Shown: positions 1 to 6,961, numbered from the stretch's first letter. The stretch: DNA of 8,677 bases from Clostridiaceae bacterium (GCA_012511915.1 JAAZFB010000549.1:1-8677); one strand, 5' to 3'. Translations and numbers: made by a program. Notes: generated by a model not told the origin, from the letters alone.

Positions 1-100
1 CGGCAAAATTTCCGTATGACTGCGTTGTCGTCAATCGGAATACGTACAGTATTCCTCAATCCTCCGCCTTGTCCTACAAAAATTTTTCTCGCCGGATAAC
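1..100. repeat. Imperfect palindromic repeat-like element at window edge
   Basis: The stretch is non-coding as far as I can tell and has an inverted layout. A perfect 7-bp inverted repeat, GGAATAC/GTATTCC, sits in the middle (37-43 and 49-55, 5-base loop). The outer ends also mirror each other loosely: CGGCAAAATTT at 1-11 against AAATTTTTCTCGCCG at 81-95. Between them GTATGAC on the left matches the reverse complement of GTCCTAC on the right with one mismatch. This is the shape of a small palindromic or MITE-like dispersed repeat. The element may continue past the left edge. Calling it dispersed is inference, because only one copy is in this window. The minus strand is open through it, but I see no recognisable protein there. 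Confidence 0.4.
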
Positions 101-107
101 ATACGTT
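78..107 (+). promoter_or_regulatory. Candidate sigma-E-type sporulation promoter for ylbJ
   Basis: CATACGTT at 100-107 matches the sigma-E -10 consensus CATACAHT at seven of eight positions. AAAAATT at 78-84 matches the -35 consensus KMATATT at five of seven, with a 15-base spacer. The predicted transcript would start near 113, about 40 bases before the ylbJ start. In Bacillus subtilis ylbJ belongs to the mother-cell sigma-E regulon, so the match is plausible. It remains tentative because AT-rich DNA gives such matches by chance and because it overlaps the repeat-like element. Confidence 0.3.
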
Positions 108-151
108 TTAGAGTTGACAGAGTACTACTACAAGGAAATAGGGGGCTTATT

Positions 152-1258
152 TTGAATATAATAATTTTTATTACCGTTTTCGTTTTAGTCGGTCTGCTGA
201 CTAATCCGTCCGATTGTCTTTCGGCGGCGGCAAACGGACTCAGTTTATGCTTTAATACTATAGTTCCGTGCTTGTTTCCGTTTTTTGTATGCTCTAAGCT
301 GTTAGTGCAGGTGGGGGCGGCACAGAAAATTGGAGATATGTGTCGTGGTATTATGCGCCCGATATTTAACTTGCCCGGCAGCGCAGGTGTTGCATTTGTC
401 TTGGGGCTGCTTAGCGGATATCCGGTAGGGGCACAATGTGGAGTTGATTTATACGAAAACAATCTATGTACAAAAGCCGAAGCAGAGCGTATTATTTGTT
501 TCTGTAATAATTCCGGGCCTTTATTTATTATCGGTTCTATAGGTACCGGCTTATTGCGTTCACCAAAGGCAGGAATTATTATGTATATCATTCATGTGTT
601 AAGCGCTCTAACATTGGGTATTTTACTCCGTTTTTATAAAAGATACGAATCTATGACGCTGCCTTGTGCGTATTACCGTTCCGCACCGCTTAAACAAGTC
701 AATTTAGGTGCCGCCCTGTCATATTCAGTATCAAAGGCGGTTGAACTTATTTTATATGTGAGCGGTTTTATAGTGTTTTTTAATGTGTTAATCGCTATTT
801 TGGAGCATTATAGAGTAATCGCTGTTGCAGAAAATATTATACGGTTATTAGGAATAAGCCAAGATTTATCAAATGCCATTGCGGTTGGTTTTTTTGAGAT
901 AACCTCCGGTGTATCAGCAGTTGCAAATTCCCGTTTTGGGAATTTTAAAATTGTACTTGCCTCAGTTTTATTAGCATGGTCCGGTGTAAGCGTAATTTTG
1001 CAAGTAAGCGGTATATTGTCAAAAACCGATTTATCACCACGCATTTTTATTGCCGCAAAAGCAGTGCAAGGTATTATTGCAGGAGTATACGCAATGGTTT
1101 TTATCCTCTTTATGCCGCAGGAGATAGAGGCTTGTGCGGTTTATAACACATATACCGGGCTTTTCGCCTTTGCATTTTCATTAAAAGTAATGTGTATAGG
1201 CATAGCTGTGCTTGCATTGCTTGCGTTTGTGGGTTTGTTTGTTAAAAGGAGGTGTTGA
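152..1258 (+). CDS. ylbJ: Sporulation integral membrane protein YlbJ
   Basis: A 368-residue, strongly hydrophobic polytopic membrane protein. Family signatures are visible: GLLSGYPVGA at residues 85-94, FCNNSGPLFIIG at 117-128, FEITSG at 248-253 and WSGVSVILQV at 276-285. These match YlbJ, a nucleoside-recognition/Gate-domain membrane protein needed for normal sporulation in Bacillus; its transported substrate is unknown. It is somewhat shorter than the roughly 400-residue B. subtilis protein. The start is a TTG codon. No ATG, GTG or TTG occurs in frame between it and the stop at 17-19. It is preceded by AAGGA (132-136) and GGGGG (141-145, 6 bases upstream). The C-terminus ends in a basic KRRC after the last membrane segment. 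No terminator is visible before the next gene 87 bases on, but that gene has its own promoter. The assignment is strong; the exact start is slightly less certain. Confidence 0.88.
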   Translation: MNIIIFITVFVLVGLLTNPSDCLSAAANGLSLCFNTIVPCLFPFFVCSKLLVQVGAAQKIGDMCRGIMRPIFNLPGSAGVAFVLGLLSGYPVGAQCGVDLYENNLCTKAEAERIICFCNNSGPLFIIGSIGTGLLRSPKAGIIMYIIHVLSALTLGILLRFYKRYESMTLPCAYYRSAPLKQVNLGAALSYSVSKAVELILYVSGFIVFFNVLIAILEHYRVIAVAENIIRLLGISQDLSNAIAVGFFEITSGVSAVANSRFGNFKIVLASVLLAWSGVSVILQVSGILSKTDLSPRIFIAAKAVQGIIAGVYAMVFILFMPQEIEACAVYNTYTGLFAFAFSLKVMCIGIAVLALLAFVGLFVKRRC

Positions 1259-1292
1259 GTATTAAAAGATGATTACGGTTTAACTATTGTTA

Positions 1293-1321
1293 TTGTTATT
1301 TGCGACATACTGTTATATAAT
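1293..1321 (+). promoter_or_regulatory. Sigma-A-type promoter for the SLH protein gene
   Basis: A perfect -10 box TATAAT lies at 1316-1321. TTGTTA at 1293-1298 matches the -35 consensus TTGACA at four of six positions, with the ideal 17-base spacer. The transcript would start near 1328, giving a very short leader before the ATG at 1346. The -10 box lies inside a perfect inverted repeat (TGTTAT/ATAACA, 1311-1316 and 1320-1325), so a repressor-binding role is possible. This promoter would also serve the ligase gene downstream. Confidence 0.55.
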
Positions 1322-1328
1322 AACATTT

Positions 1329-1335
1329 GGAGAGG
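1329..1335 (+). promoter_or_regulatory. Ribosome binding site of the SLH protein gene
   Basis: GGAGAGG ends 10 bases before the ATG at 1346. It supports that ATG as the true start, as does the signal peptide that begins there. Confidence 0.6.
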
Positions 1336-1345
1336 TGTCGCTGTC

Positions 1346-3340
1346 ATGAAAAAGCTATTTGTGTTTATATTTTGGCTTTTATTATCATTAAACGCAACAG
1401 CACAATCAGATATTGTGAGAAGTCTTACTGAGAAATTGCCATACCTTGCGGACTATTCTTTTAGTGGAAGCTCCCAGACAGGTGAGAATTATACTGCGTC
1501 TTTTTATAGGGATAATAATACAGGGGAATCAATAAAAATCACCGTCAAAAGTGACGGCACTATACTAAACTATTTGGTGGAAAGGCCTTTGGGTATCGGA
1601 ACAAAAAAAATAATACCTAATATTTCCAAAAATATGGCATACCAAACGGCATTGAATTTTATTAACACAGTTGCAAGCGATATTACGGACGAGGTTAACA
1701 AAAGCATATATTCCAATACATACAGTTTTGTTTCGGAAGGGTTTAATATACATTTTAACAGAATAGTAAACGGTATAAACTATCCAAACGATGGTATAAC
1801 TATTTTGATTGACGGTAACACGGGCAGGTTGGTGCGTTATAACCGCAAATGGAATGAGAAGATTGTTTTCAGCCCCACAGACAAAATAATACCGCTTGCA
1901 GATGCGGAGAAATTTTTTGAAGAAAACATACGGTTAGAGTTAAGGCATATGAAAAAGGCGGTTAGCTCGGTCGGCTTTTCAACATTGGTGTACACACCTG
2001 CTTTTACGGGTTATATTGATGCTGCAAACGGTGAAGCTACCATGTCTGCCTCCCCGGTATTTACCGGTGGATACAACGAAATGCGCGCAATGCTCGAAAG
2101 GACAACTGTTGTAGATTCTGACAACGCATACTTAAACAATGATTTTTCCGCTAGTGATGCCATTCGTCATATAATGCGTACAGACAAGCTGCGGATTGAT
2201 GAGAATTTCGTTTTAAATGACGTAGAGTATTATAAAAAAAGCAATGCTGATGTTTTAATAACGCTAAATTTTAACAGGGCATCGTATACAGCAAGTGTAA
2301 TACTTAATGCAGCTACATTTGACATCATCGGGTTTGAAAACAATTATAACGCAGTCAATACATCGGCGGCAACAATAGATGCATCGGGTGCAATGCGTAT
2401 AACAGATAAGTTTATAGCTGAGCAAAAGTCAAATTATATTGCCGAACTTGCACCACCGCAAATGGTAAAATCGCAAAATACTACAGATAACGCTTATACG
2501 GTCTTGTACGAGCGAACAGTAAATTCCATACCGTTTAAAAATAATTACATATCTTTTGTTGTTAATTTAAATGGCGACATTATCTCAATGTCAAGTGTAT
2601 GGGATGATATTATGTTTGACAATTCAGATAGTGCGATACCGCTTGGTAAAGCATATGATATTTTCTTTGAAACGGTCGGGTTACAACTTACCTATGTGCA
2701 AACAAACGAGAATTATGCAACAGCTGTATATATTATTAATCCGCAAGTCGCGGCAATAATAGATGCAAGAACAGGTGATTTATTGGCATATGACGGCAAT
2801 AAAGCCAGACCGCAAAAAGCGTTAAATTATATTGGGCTGGATGGGCATTATGCAATAGTTCCGGTAACAGTTTTGGCGGAATATGATGTGTTTGTTTCCT
2901 ATGGCGATGTCGTGCTTGATGGAAACATAACTCAGCAGGATTTTATTTTAATGCTCGCCTCGGTGGCACCAAACGATTCTCTTGCTTTTGACAATTCAAA
3001 CGTACTAATGAGCGATGAGCTTGATATGATTTACGCGGCATTTGTATCGTCCGATATAATCGAAAGAGAAAATGTCAATCCAACAGGCTTAATAACACGT
3101 GCTGAGGCGGTTAAGTATCTGATTGGGACAATTGGTTATAAAGAAGTTGCAGAGCTCGAAGGGATATTTAAAATGCACTTTTTGGATATGCATAAAATAC
3201 CCCCTAATCTGTACGGCTATGTAAGCCTTGCCCGTGGTTTCGGACTTGTTTCGGGGAGCGGCGGATATTTTTATCCGAACCAATACCTTACAAATGCCGA
3301 TGCGTTGATATTGATTTATAATTATTTAAACTTGAAATAA
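1346..3340 (+). CDS. Secreted YcdB/YcdC-domain protein with C-terminal SLH-like region
   Basis: A 664-residue exported protein. Residues 1-19 form a signal peptide (Lys-Lys, hydrophobic core, ATA before the likely cut after Ala19). The body resembles the YcdB/YcdC repeated domain. Residues about 143-192 (NGINYPNDGIT, then G-x-L-V, Trp169, IPLADAEKFFEE) are echoed at about 393-442 (NSIPFKNNYIS, then G-D-I-I, Trp419, IPLGKAYDIFFE). A third related stretch lies at about 265-332. From about 520 the C-terminus looks like degenerate S-layer-homology repeats: ITRAEAVKYL at 583-592, then FLDMH, ARGFGLVSG, YFYP and a final L-T-x-A-D-A-L segment. SLH repeats usually hold proteins to secondary cell-wall polymers, so the protein probably sits on the cell surface. 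No catalytic motif is seen, and the molecular function is unknown. The ligase gene follows after 37 bases, which suggests co-transcription. Confidence 0.75.
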   Translation: MKKLFVFIFWLLLSLNATAQSDIVRSLTEKLPYLADYSFSGSSQTGENYTASFYRDNNTGESIKITVKSDGTILNYLVERPLGIGTKKIIPNISKNMAYQTALNFINTVASDITDEVNKSIYSNTYSFVSEGFNIHFNRIVNGINYPNDGITILIDGNTGRLVRYNRKWNEKIVFSPTDKIIPLADAEKFFEENIRLELRHMKKAVSSVGFSTLVYTPAFTGYIDAANGEATMSASPVFTGGYNEMRAMLERTTVVDSDNAYLNNDFSASDAIRHIMRTDKLRIDENFVLNDVEYYKKSNADVLITLNFNRASYTASVILNAATFDIIGFENNYNAVNTSAATIDASGAMRITDKFIAEQKSNYIAELAPPQMVKSQNTTDNAYTVLYERTVNSIPFKNNYISFVVNLNGDIISMSSVWDDIMFDNSDSAIPLGKAYDIFFETVGLQLTYVQTNENYATAVYIINPQVAAIIDARTGDLLAYDGNKARPQKALNYIGLDGHYAIVPVTVLAEYDVFVSYGDVVLDGNITQQDFILMLASVAPNDSLAFDNSNVLMSDELDMIYAAFVSSDIIERENVNPTGLITRAEAVKYLIGTIGYKEVAELEGIFKMHFLDMHKIPPNLYGYVSLARGFGLVSGSGGYFYPNQYLTNADALILIYNYLNLK

Positions 3341-3377
3341 ATAAATGAAACAAATGAAAGGCTAATGGTCATAGTTA

Positions 3378-4634
3378 ATGAAAGTAATAGAAGACAGGTT
3401 TATAAAACCTTTTGGAAACAAAAAAAAAGGTAATGTTGGTGTAGAGCTTGAATTTCCGCTGATTAATATGGATAGAAAGCCGATAGAGGAGGATGTCGCC
3501 CAGGGGCTGTTATCGTTCTTTTTACAAAACGGTTTTGACGTTGAGGAAAAGACACTTGACGGTAAAGCAGCCGTTATTTTCAATGATGCAATAGACGTAC
3601 TGTCCTTTGACAATTCATATATTAACTTTGAATTTTCTATGCATTACGGTGATAATCTTTGCGACATAGCCAACAGGTTTTTCGGATATTTTGAGCAGGC
3701 ACAGCAATATTTAACAAAGTATAATTATATATTGACGGGTATGGGCAGTAATCCTTATAAAGAGTTTATAAACAAAAGCCATGTTAATTTTCCTGTGTAC
3801 AATATGATTGATAAATATTTACATGCTTTTGCTGCAAGGCACAACTTTCCCGATTTTCCGGCATATATTTCATCGTCGCAAACACATCTTGATGTATCGC
3901 TTGCCGAATTGCCCTTTGCGGCGACTGTGTTTGCAAAGCTTGATTTTGTTCGTGCATTACTATTTTCAAACTCACCTATGTGGGATAATCCAAATATCTT
4001 GTGTTGTCGTGATTATTTATGGGAAAACAGCGCCTTCCCCGAAACAAATACCGGCAAAGTGGATAGTGTTTATAGCACTTTGCAAGATATAACAGACGAT
4101 TTTAAAAAACGAAAAATGTTTAACATAAAAAAAGACGGAGAGTATATTATATTTCCGCCGGTTTTACTTACAGATTATTTCAACGGAGACAATGATGGAG
4201 ATATAGATTATTTTTTATCGTTTAAAAACATAGAAATAACAGCGAGGACAACGCTTGAAGTCAGGAGCGATTGCGAACAGCCTGTTTACAACGCTTTTGC
4301 CCCAAGTGCTTTTTCATTGGGGATTTTGTACAACCTTGATAGGGCAAATGAATTGATGGAAAGTTTTCGAACAGACCTTTCCAATACACAACTGCGTAAT
4401 GCCGTTATAAACCAACAGCATTTATCACTTCCTAAACGATTTGTTTATCGTTTTGTTGAAATAGCCTATGATGGACTTTTAAGGCGGCAAAAGGGTGAGG
4501 AAAAGTTTTTGCTACCATTATTCGAACGTGCCGAAAGAAATACCTGCCCCGCAAAGGATATCTTGGTTAATCTGGCGAAAGGCGAAAGCATAGAAAATAT
4601 TATCCAAACCTATTCTAATACTAATTCGCATTAA
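3378..4634 (+). CDS. Glutamate-cysteine ligase-like enzyme (GCS2 family)
   Basis: A 418-residue soluble protein resembling the GCS2 family of ATP-dependent carboxylate-amine ligases, which includes plant-type glutamate-cysteine ligase and EgtA. Visible signatures are GVELEFPL at residues 21-28, whose Glu23 and Glu25 fit the metal/ATP-binding strand, SSSQTHLDVSL at 165-175, the usual substrate-side Q-x-x-x-D segment, and TTLEVRSDCEQP at 291-302 with Arg296. No signal peptide or membrane segment is present. The family joins an amino group to a gamma-carboxylate, classically glutamate to cysteine. The real substrate here is not shown by the sequence. No glutathione synthetase or ATP-grasp partner lies in the window, and many clostridia lack glutathione. 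The ATG is the first possible start because an in-frame TAG lies at 3372-3374, but Shine-Dalgarno support is poor. It is probably transcribed with the SLH gene. The family call is firm; the specific reaction is not. Confidence 0.75.
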   Translation: MKVIEDRFIKPFGNKKKGNVGVELEFPLINMDRKPIEEDVAQGLLSFFLQNGFDVEEKTLDGKAAVIFNDAIDVLSFDNSYINFEFSMHYGDNLCDIANRFFGYFEQAQQYLTKYNYILTGMGSNPYKEFINKSHVNFPVYNMIDKYLHAFAARHNFPDFPAYISSSQTHLDVSLAELPFAATVFAKLDFVRALLFSNSPMWDNPNILCCRDYLWENSAFPETNTGKVDSVYSTLQDITDDFKKRKMFNIKKDGEYIIFPPVLLTDYFNGDNDGDIDYFLSFKNIEITARTTLEVRSDCEQPVYNAFAPSAFSLGILYNLDRANELMESFRTDLSNTQLRNAVINQQHLSLPKRFVYRFVEIAYDGLLRRQKGEEKFLLPLFERAERNTCPAKDILVNLAKGESIENIIQTYSNTNSH

Positions 4635-4662
4635 CCATATAACCATAATTGAGGATTAGTAT
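4618..4662. repeat. Inverted repeat bridging the two convergent gene ends
   Basis: ATACTAAT at 4618-4625 and ATTAGTAT at 4655-4662 are perfect 8-bp inverted copies, extendable by a G-U and a C-G pair inward, with a 25-29 base loop. The structure contains the stop codon of the ligase gene and the stop codon of the deacetylase gene. It can form in transcripts from either side. The stem is AU-rich and no T-tract follows on either strand, so it is not a standard intrinsic terminator. Its role, if any, is unknown. Confidence 0.4.
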
Positions 4663-5441
4663 AAGTCTGTTTGAACATTTTGTTCAATCATATCCAATAG
4701 TTCTTCTGCCGACAGGTTACCGTTAACGGTAATGCGGAGTAACGGTTGCGATAGCGTTTCAACAGTATTGTATCCGTAATCACCTACCTGGCATTGTACT
4801 TTATAGCCCGCCGCCCAAACGGCTTGTATAGCGGATTCACTTATGCTGCCGTAGGGATAAGCAAAAAAATTGCATTCTTTGTTTAAGTTTGTTTCTATCA
4901 GATATTTTGAAAGACGGATTTCGCGTATTATTTCTGCAATATCAAATAAAGCCAATTCTTTATGCGAATGGGAGTGGGATTGTATTTCAATAAGCCCGCT
5001 TTGTTGCATTTGTTTTGCTTGCTCCCACGTGAAATGAGGAAAATTAACAGTATTTGTTGCCCCGACAGTGCTTGTTACTACAAAAATTGTCGCTTTTGTT
5101 GCGAATTCTTGCAAAATGGGGAATGCATAGTCGTAATTACTTGAATATCCGTCGTCAAAGGTTATTATTATAGGCTTTTCCGGCAACGGCTTGCCATTGT
5201 TTGCAAAATCATAAAATTGTTCTAATGATATCGATTCATATCCTGCATTTTTAAGCGCCATAATATGCGACCGAAAGTTGTTTGCTGTTATGCTTAACAT
5301 AGGGTTTTCATTGTGAGCGTTAGAAACCAAGTTATGGTACAATAGGATGGGGACTCTAACGTTAGTTTGCGCGGCTACCCCTATAGACATAAAGATTAAT
5401 AACGCCGATATAATCATTATTGGAAATGTGGATTTTTTCAT
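4656..5441 (-). CDS. Secreted polysaccharide deacetylase (NodB homology, CE4)
   Basis: A 261-residue exported protein that would remove acetyl groups from N-acetylated sugars of peptidoglycan or another wall or extracellular glycan. Residues 1-24 form a signal peptide or membrane anchor, with VAA before the likely cut. The NodB-fold motifs are in order: YHN at 35-37, TFDDGY at 94-99 (Asp96 as catalytic base, Asp97 as metal ligand), HSHSH at 156-160 supplying both metal-binding histidines, and AYPYG at 194-198. The last motif has Ala where many relatives have Arg. The C-terminal LLRI at 234-237 fits the usual hydrophobic motif, but the catalytic histidine often found there is not obvious. There is no binding domain, so the substrate cannot be told. 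Its ribosome binding site GGAAGG (5447-5452) lies inside the end of rho and its ATG is 2 bases past the rho stop, so it is probably translationally coupled to rho. Confidence 0.85.
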   Translation of the reverse strand: MKKSTFPIMIISALLIFMSIGVAAQTNVRVPILLYHNLVSNAHNENPMLSITANNFRSHIMALKNAGYESISLEQFYDFANNGKPLPEKPIIITFDDGYSSNYDYAFPILQEFATKATIFVVTSTVGATNTVNFPHFTWEQAKQMQQSGLIEIQSHSHSHKELALFDIAEIIREIRLSKYLIETNLNKECNFFAYPYGSISESAIQAVWAAGYKVQCQVGDYGYNTVETLSQPLLRITVNGNLSAEELLDMIEQNVQTDLY

Positions 5442-5443
5442 AT

Positions 5444-6892
5444 TTACCTTCCATATACACTATTAATACTGTCGATAAAATCAGTGTTTGTTTTTGTCGC
5501 TATAAGTCGCCCAATAAGTGTTTCGGTAACTTCGGCCGGTAAGTAGTTGCTGAGAGCTTTTCTTATCGACCAAACGGCCTCAAGCTCTTTTTGCATAAGT
5601 AAAAGTTCTTCTTTGCGTGTCCCGGATTTGTTTATATCTATAGCGGGGAAAATTCGTTTTTCTTGTAATTTACGGTCAAGATGTACTTCCATATTACCCG
5701 TGCCTTTAAACTCTTCAAATATTACATCGTCCATTCTGCTACCTGTTTCAATAAGTGCGGTTGCAAGAATAGTAAGGCTGCCCCCGTTTTCAATGTTCCG
5801 TGCCGCGCCAAAAAACTTTTTTGGCTTGTGCAGAGCACCGGGGTCTAATCCGCCGGACAGCGTTCTGCCGGTTGGGTTTATAGTAAGATTATACGCTCTC
5901 GCCAGTCTTGTTATACTGTCAAGTAAAATAACAACATCTTTTTTATGCTCCACCAACCGCATTGCGCGCTCTAATACCATTTCAGCAACTCGGATATGAT
6001 GTGATGGCTCCTCGTCAAAGGTAGAAAATATAACCTCACCCTTAATGCTGCGGCGCATATCGGTAACCTCTTCCGGACGCTCGTCAATCAGCAGCACAAT
6101 CAGCTTTGTATCCGGGTGATTTGCCTCAATGCTGTTTGCAATCTGCTTTAATAAAGTTGTTTTACCTGCTTTTGGGGGCGAAACGATTATACCACGTTGC
6201 CCTTTACCAATTGGGGCTATAAGGTCTATAAGTCTCATTGCATAGTTTGTCTGCTTAGACTCAAGATGCAGACGAAAGTCCGGATAGATAGGTGTAAGAT
6301 TCTCAAATGGTGTTCTGTGAATTGCTTCTTCCGGCTTACCCCCATTTACTGTGTTGACAAAAAGCATTGCCTTAAAGCGTTCGTTTTCACGTTGCAACCG
6401 TGCAATTCCTCTGATATCATCACCTGTTTTTAGACGGAAACGTCTTATTAAAGCAGGAGAGACGTAAATATCATTGCTGCCGGACAAATAATTTTCGCAC
6501 CTTAAAAAGCCGAAACCGTCCTCACAAACCTCTAATATACCGGATTCTTCAACAGTGTCTGTTCTTGCCTTACCGTTTGTTTTGCTTTTTTGTATAGATT
6601 GCGTTTCGTCCTGTTCGGTTGTCCCGCTTTGTTGTATAGATTGCGTTTCGTCCTGTTCACTTGTCCCGCTTTGTTGTATAGGTTGCGTTTCGTTCAATTT
6701 GGCGGTTTTGCTTTCTTTTTTTATTTGCTTATTGTTTGGCTTGACGGTTTCTTCTTTACCGTCAACGCCAATCAGTTGAGCTATTAAGTCATCTTTTTTG
6801 AGTTTAGATATATTTTTAAACCCCTTTTCTTTTGCCAGTGCTTTTAATTGTATTATTGTCATTTTACTTATTTCATCTGTTTTTAATTTCAT
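5444..6892 (-). CDS. rho: Transcription termination factor Rho
   Basis: A 482-residue homologue of the hexameric RNA-dependent ATPase that pulls RNA and ends transcription. The order is: Rho N-terminal helical domain at about 1-42; a low-complexity linker at about 45-115 with 14-residue repeats; a cold-shock-like RNA-binding domain with the RNP1-like GFGFLR at 126-131; and the RecA-type motor. Motor motifs are Walker A SPPKAGKTT at 238-246 (Lys244), LIDERPEE at 268-275 with catalytic Glu271, Walker B VVILLD at 320-325, the Q-loop region ALHKPKKFFGAARN at 353-366, and the R-loop region EEFKGTGNME at 393-402. All key residues are intact, so it should be active. At about 480 residues it is longer than the 419-residue Escherichia coli protein, mainly because of the linker. 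It follows ilvD by 69 bases and leads directly into the deacetylase gene. Confidence 0.97.
   Translation of the reverse strand: MKLKTDEISKMTIIQLKALAKEKGFKNISKLKKDDLIAQLIGVDGKEETVKPNNKQIKKESKTAKLNETQPIQQSGTSEQDETQSIQQSGTTEQDETQSIQKSKTNGKARTDTVEESGILEVCEDGFGFLRCENYLSGSNDIYVSPALIRRFRLKTGDDIRGIARLQRENERFKAMLFVNTVNGGKPEEAIHRTPFENLTPIYPDFRLHLESKQTNYAMRLIDLIAPIGKGQRGIIVSPPKAGKTTLLKQIANSIEANHPDTKLIVLLIDERPEEVTDMRRSIKGEVIFSTFDEEPSHHIRVAEMVLERAMRLVEHKKDVVILLDSITRLARAYNLTINPTGRTLSGGLDPGALHKPKKFFGAARNIENGGSLTILATALIETGSRMDDVIFEEFKGTGNMEVHLDRKLQEKRIFPAIDINKSGTRKEELLLMQKELEAVWSIRKALSNYLPAEVTETLIGRLIATKTNTDFIDSINSVYGR
6590..6702 (-). repeat. In-frame 42-bp tandem repeats in the rho linker
   Basis: Two full 42-bp units (6590-6631 and 6632-6673) differ at only two bases, and a third, partial and diverged, unit runs from 6674 to about 6702. 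Each unit encodes 14 residues of the type DETQSIQQSGTTEQ, so the reading frame is kept. The encoded stretch is polar and rich in Gln, Ser, Thr and acidic residues, and is probably disordered. Confidence 0.85.
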
Positions 6893-6961
6893 TATATACC
6901 TCCTTTAATATTTATTGGGGGCGTCGGATAATTGGGTAATACAAATTATTCAACTAATCCA
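6893..6961 (-). promoter_or_regulatory. ilvD-rho intergenic region with strong rho ribosome binding site
   Basis: AAAGGAGG on the minus strand (6899-6906) is an almost ideal Shine-Dalgarno sequence, 6 bases before the rho ATG. It fixes the start and predicts strong translation. The rest of the 69-base gap contains no stem followed by a T-tract. A TTGAAT lies 17 bases upstream of a poor TATCCG, which is not enough to call a promoter. Read-through from ilvD is therefore the simplest picture. Confidence 0.6.

Noticed and set aside
114..119. TTGACA as a -35 box for ylbJ
   Set aside because: No acceptable -10 box lies 16-18 bases downstream; that position reads like AATAGG and runs into the ribosome binding site.
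31..591. Long minus-strand reading frame over the left edge and the ylbJ start
   Set aside because: It runs antisense to a well-supported gene, has no recognisable domain and no family-like composition; its end merely reads through the edge repeat.
1245..1254. AAAGGAGGTG at the end of ylbJ as a ribosome binding site for a small gene
   Set aside because: The only nearby ATG (1269) opens a four-codon frame; the bases encode the basic C-terminal tail of YlbJ.
3420..3427. A8 run near the ligase start as a programmed frameshift site
   Set aside because: The ligase frame is intact from its own ATG, and a frame entering from the ATG at 3365 would need a +1 shift, not the usual -1 slip.
4671..4687. 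Hairpin TTGAAC-ATTTT-GTTCAA as a terminator for the ligase gene
   Set aside because: The stem is only 6 bp and AT-rich, lies inside the deacetylase coding region and has no T-tract after it.
6555..6787. Plus-strand frames encoding repeated Cys-rich peptides
   Set aside because: These are antisense readings of the rho linker repeats; the repetition comes from the 42-bp units and no ribosome binding site supports them.
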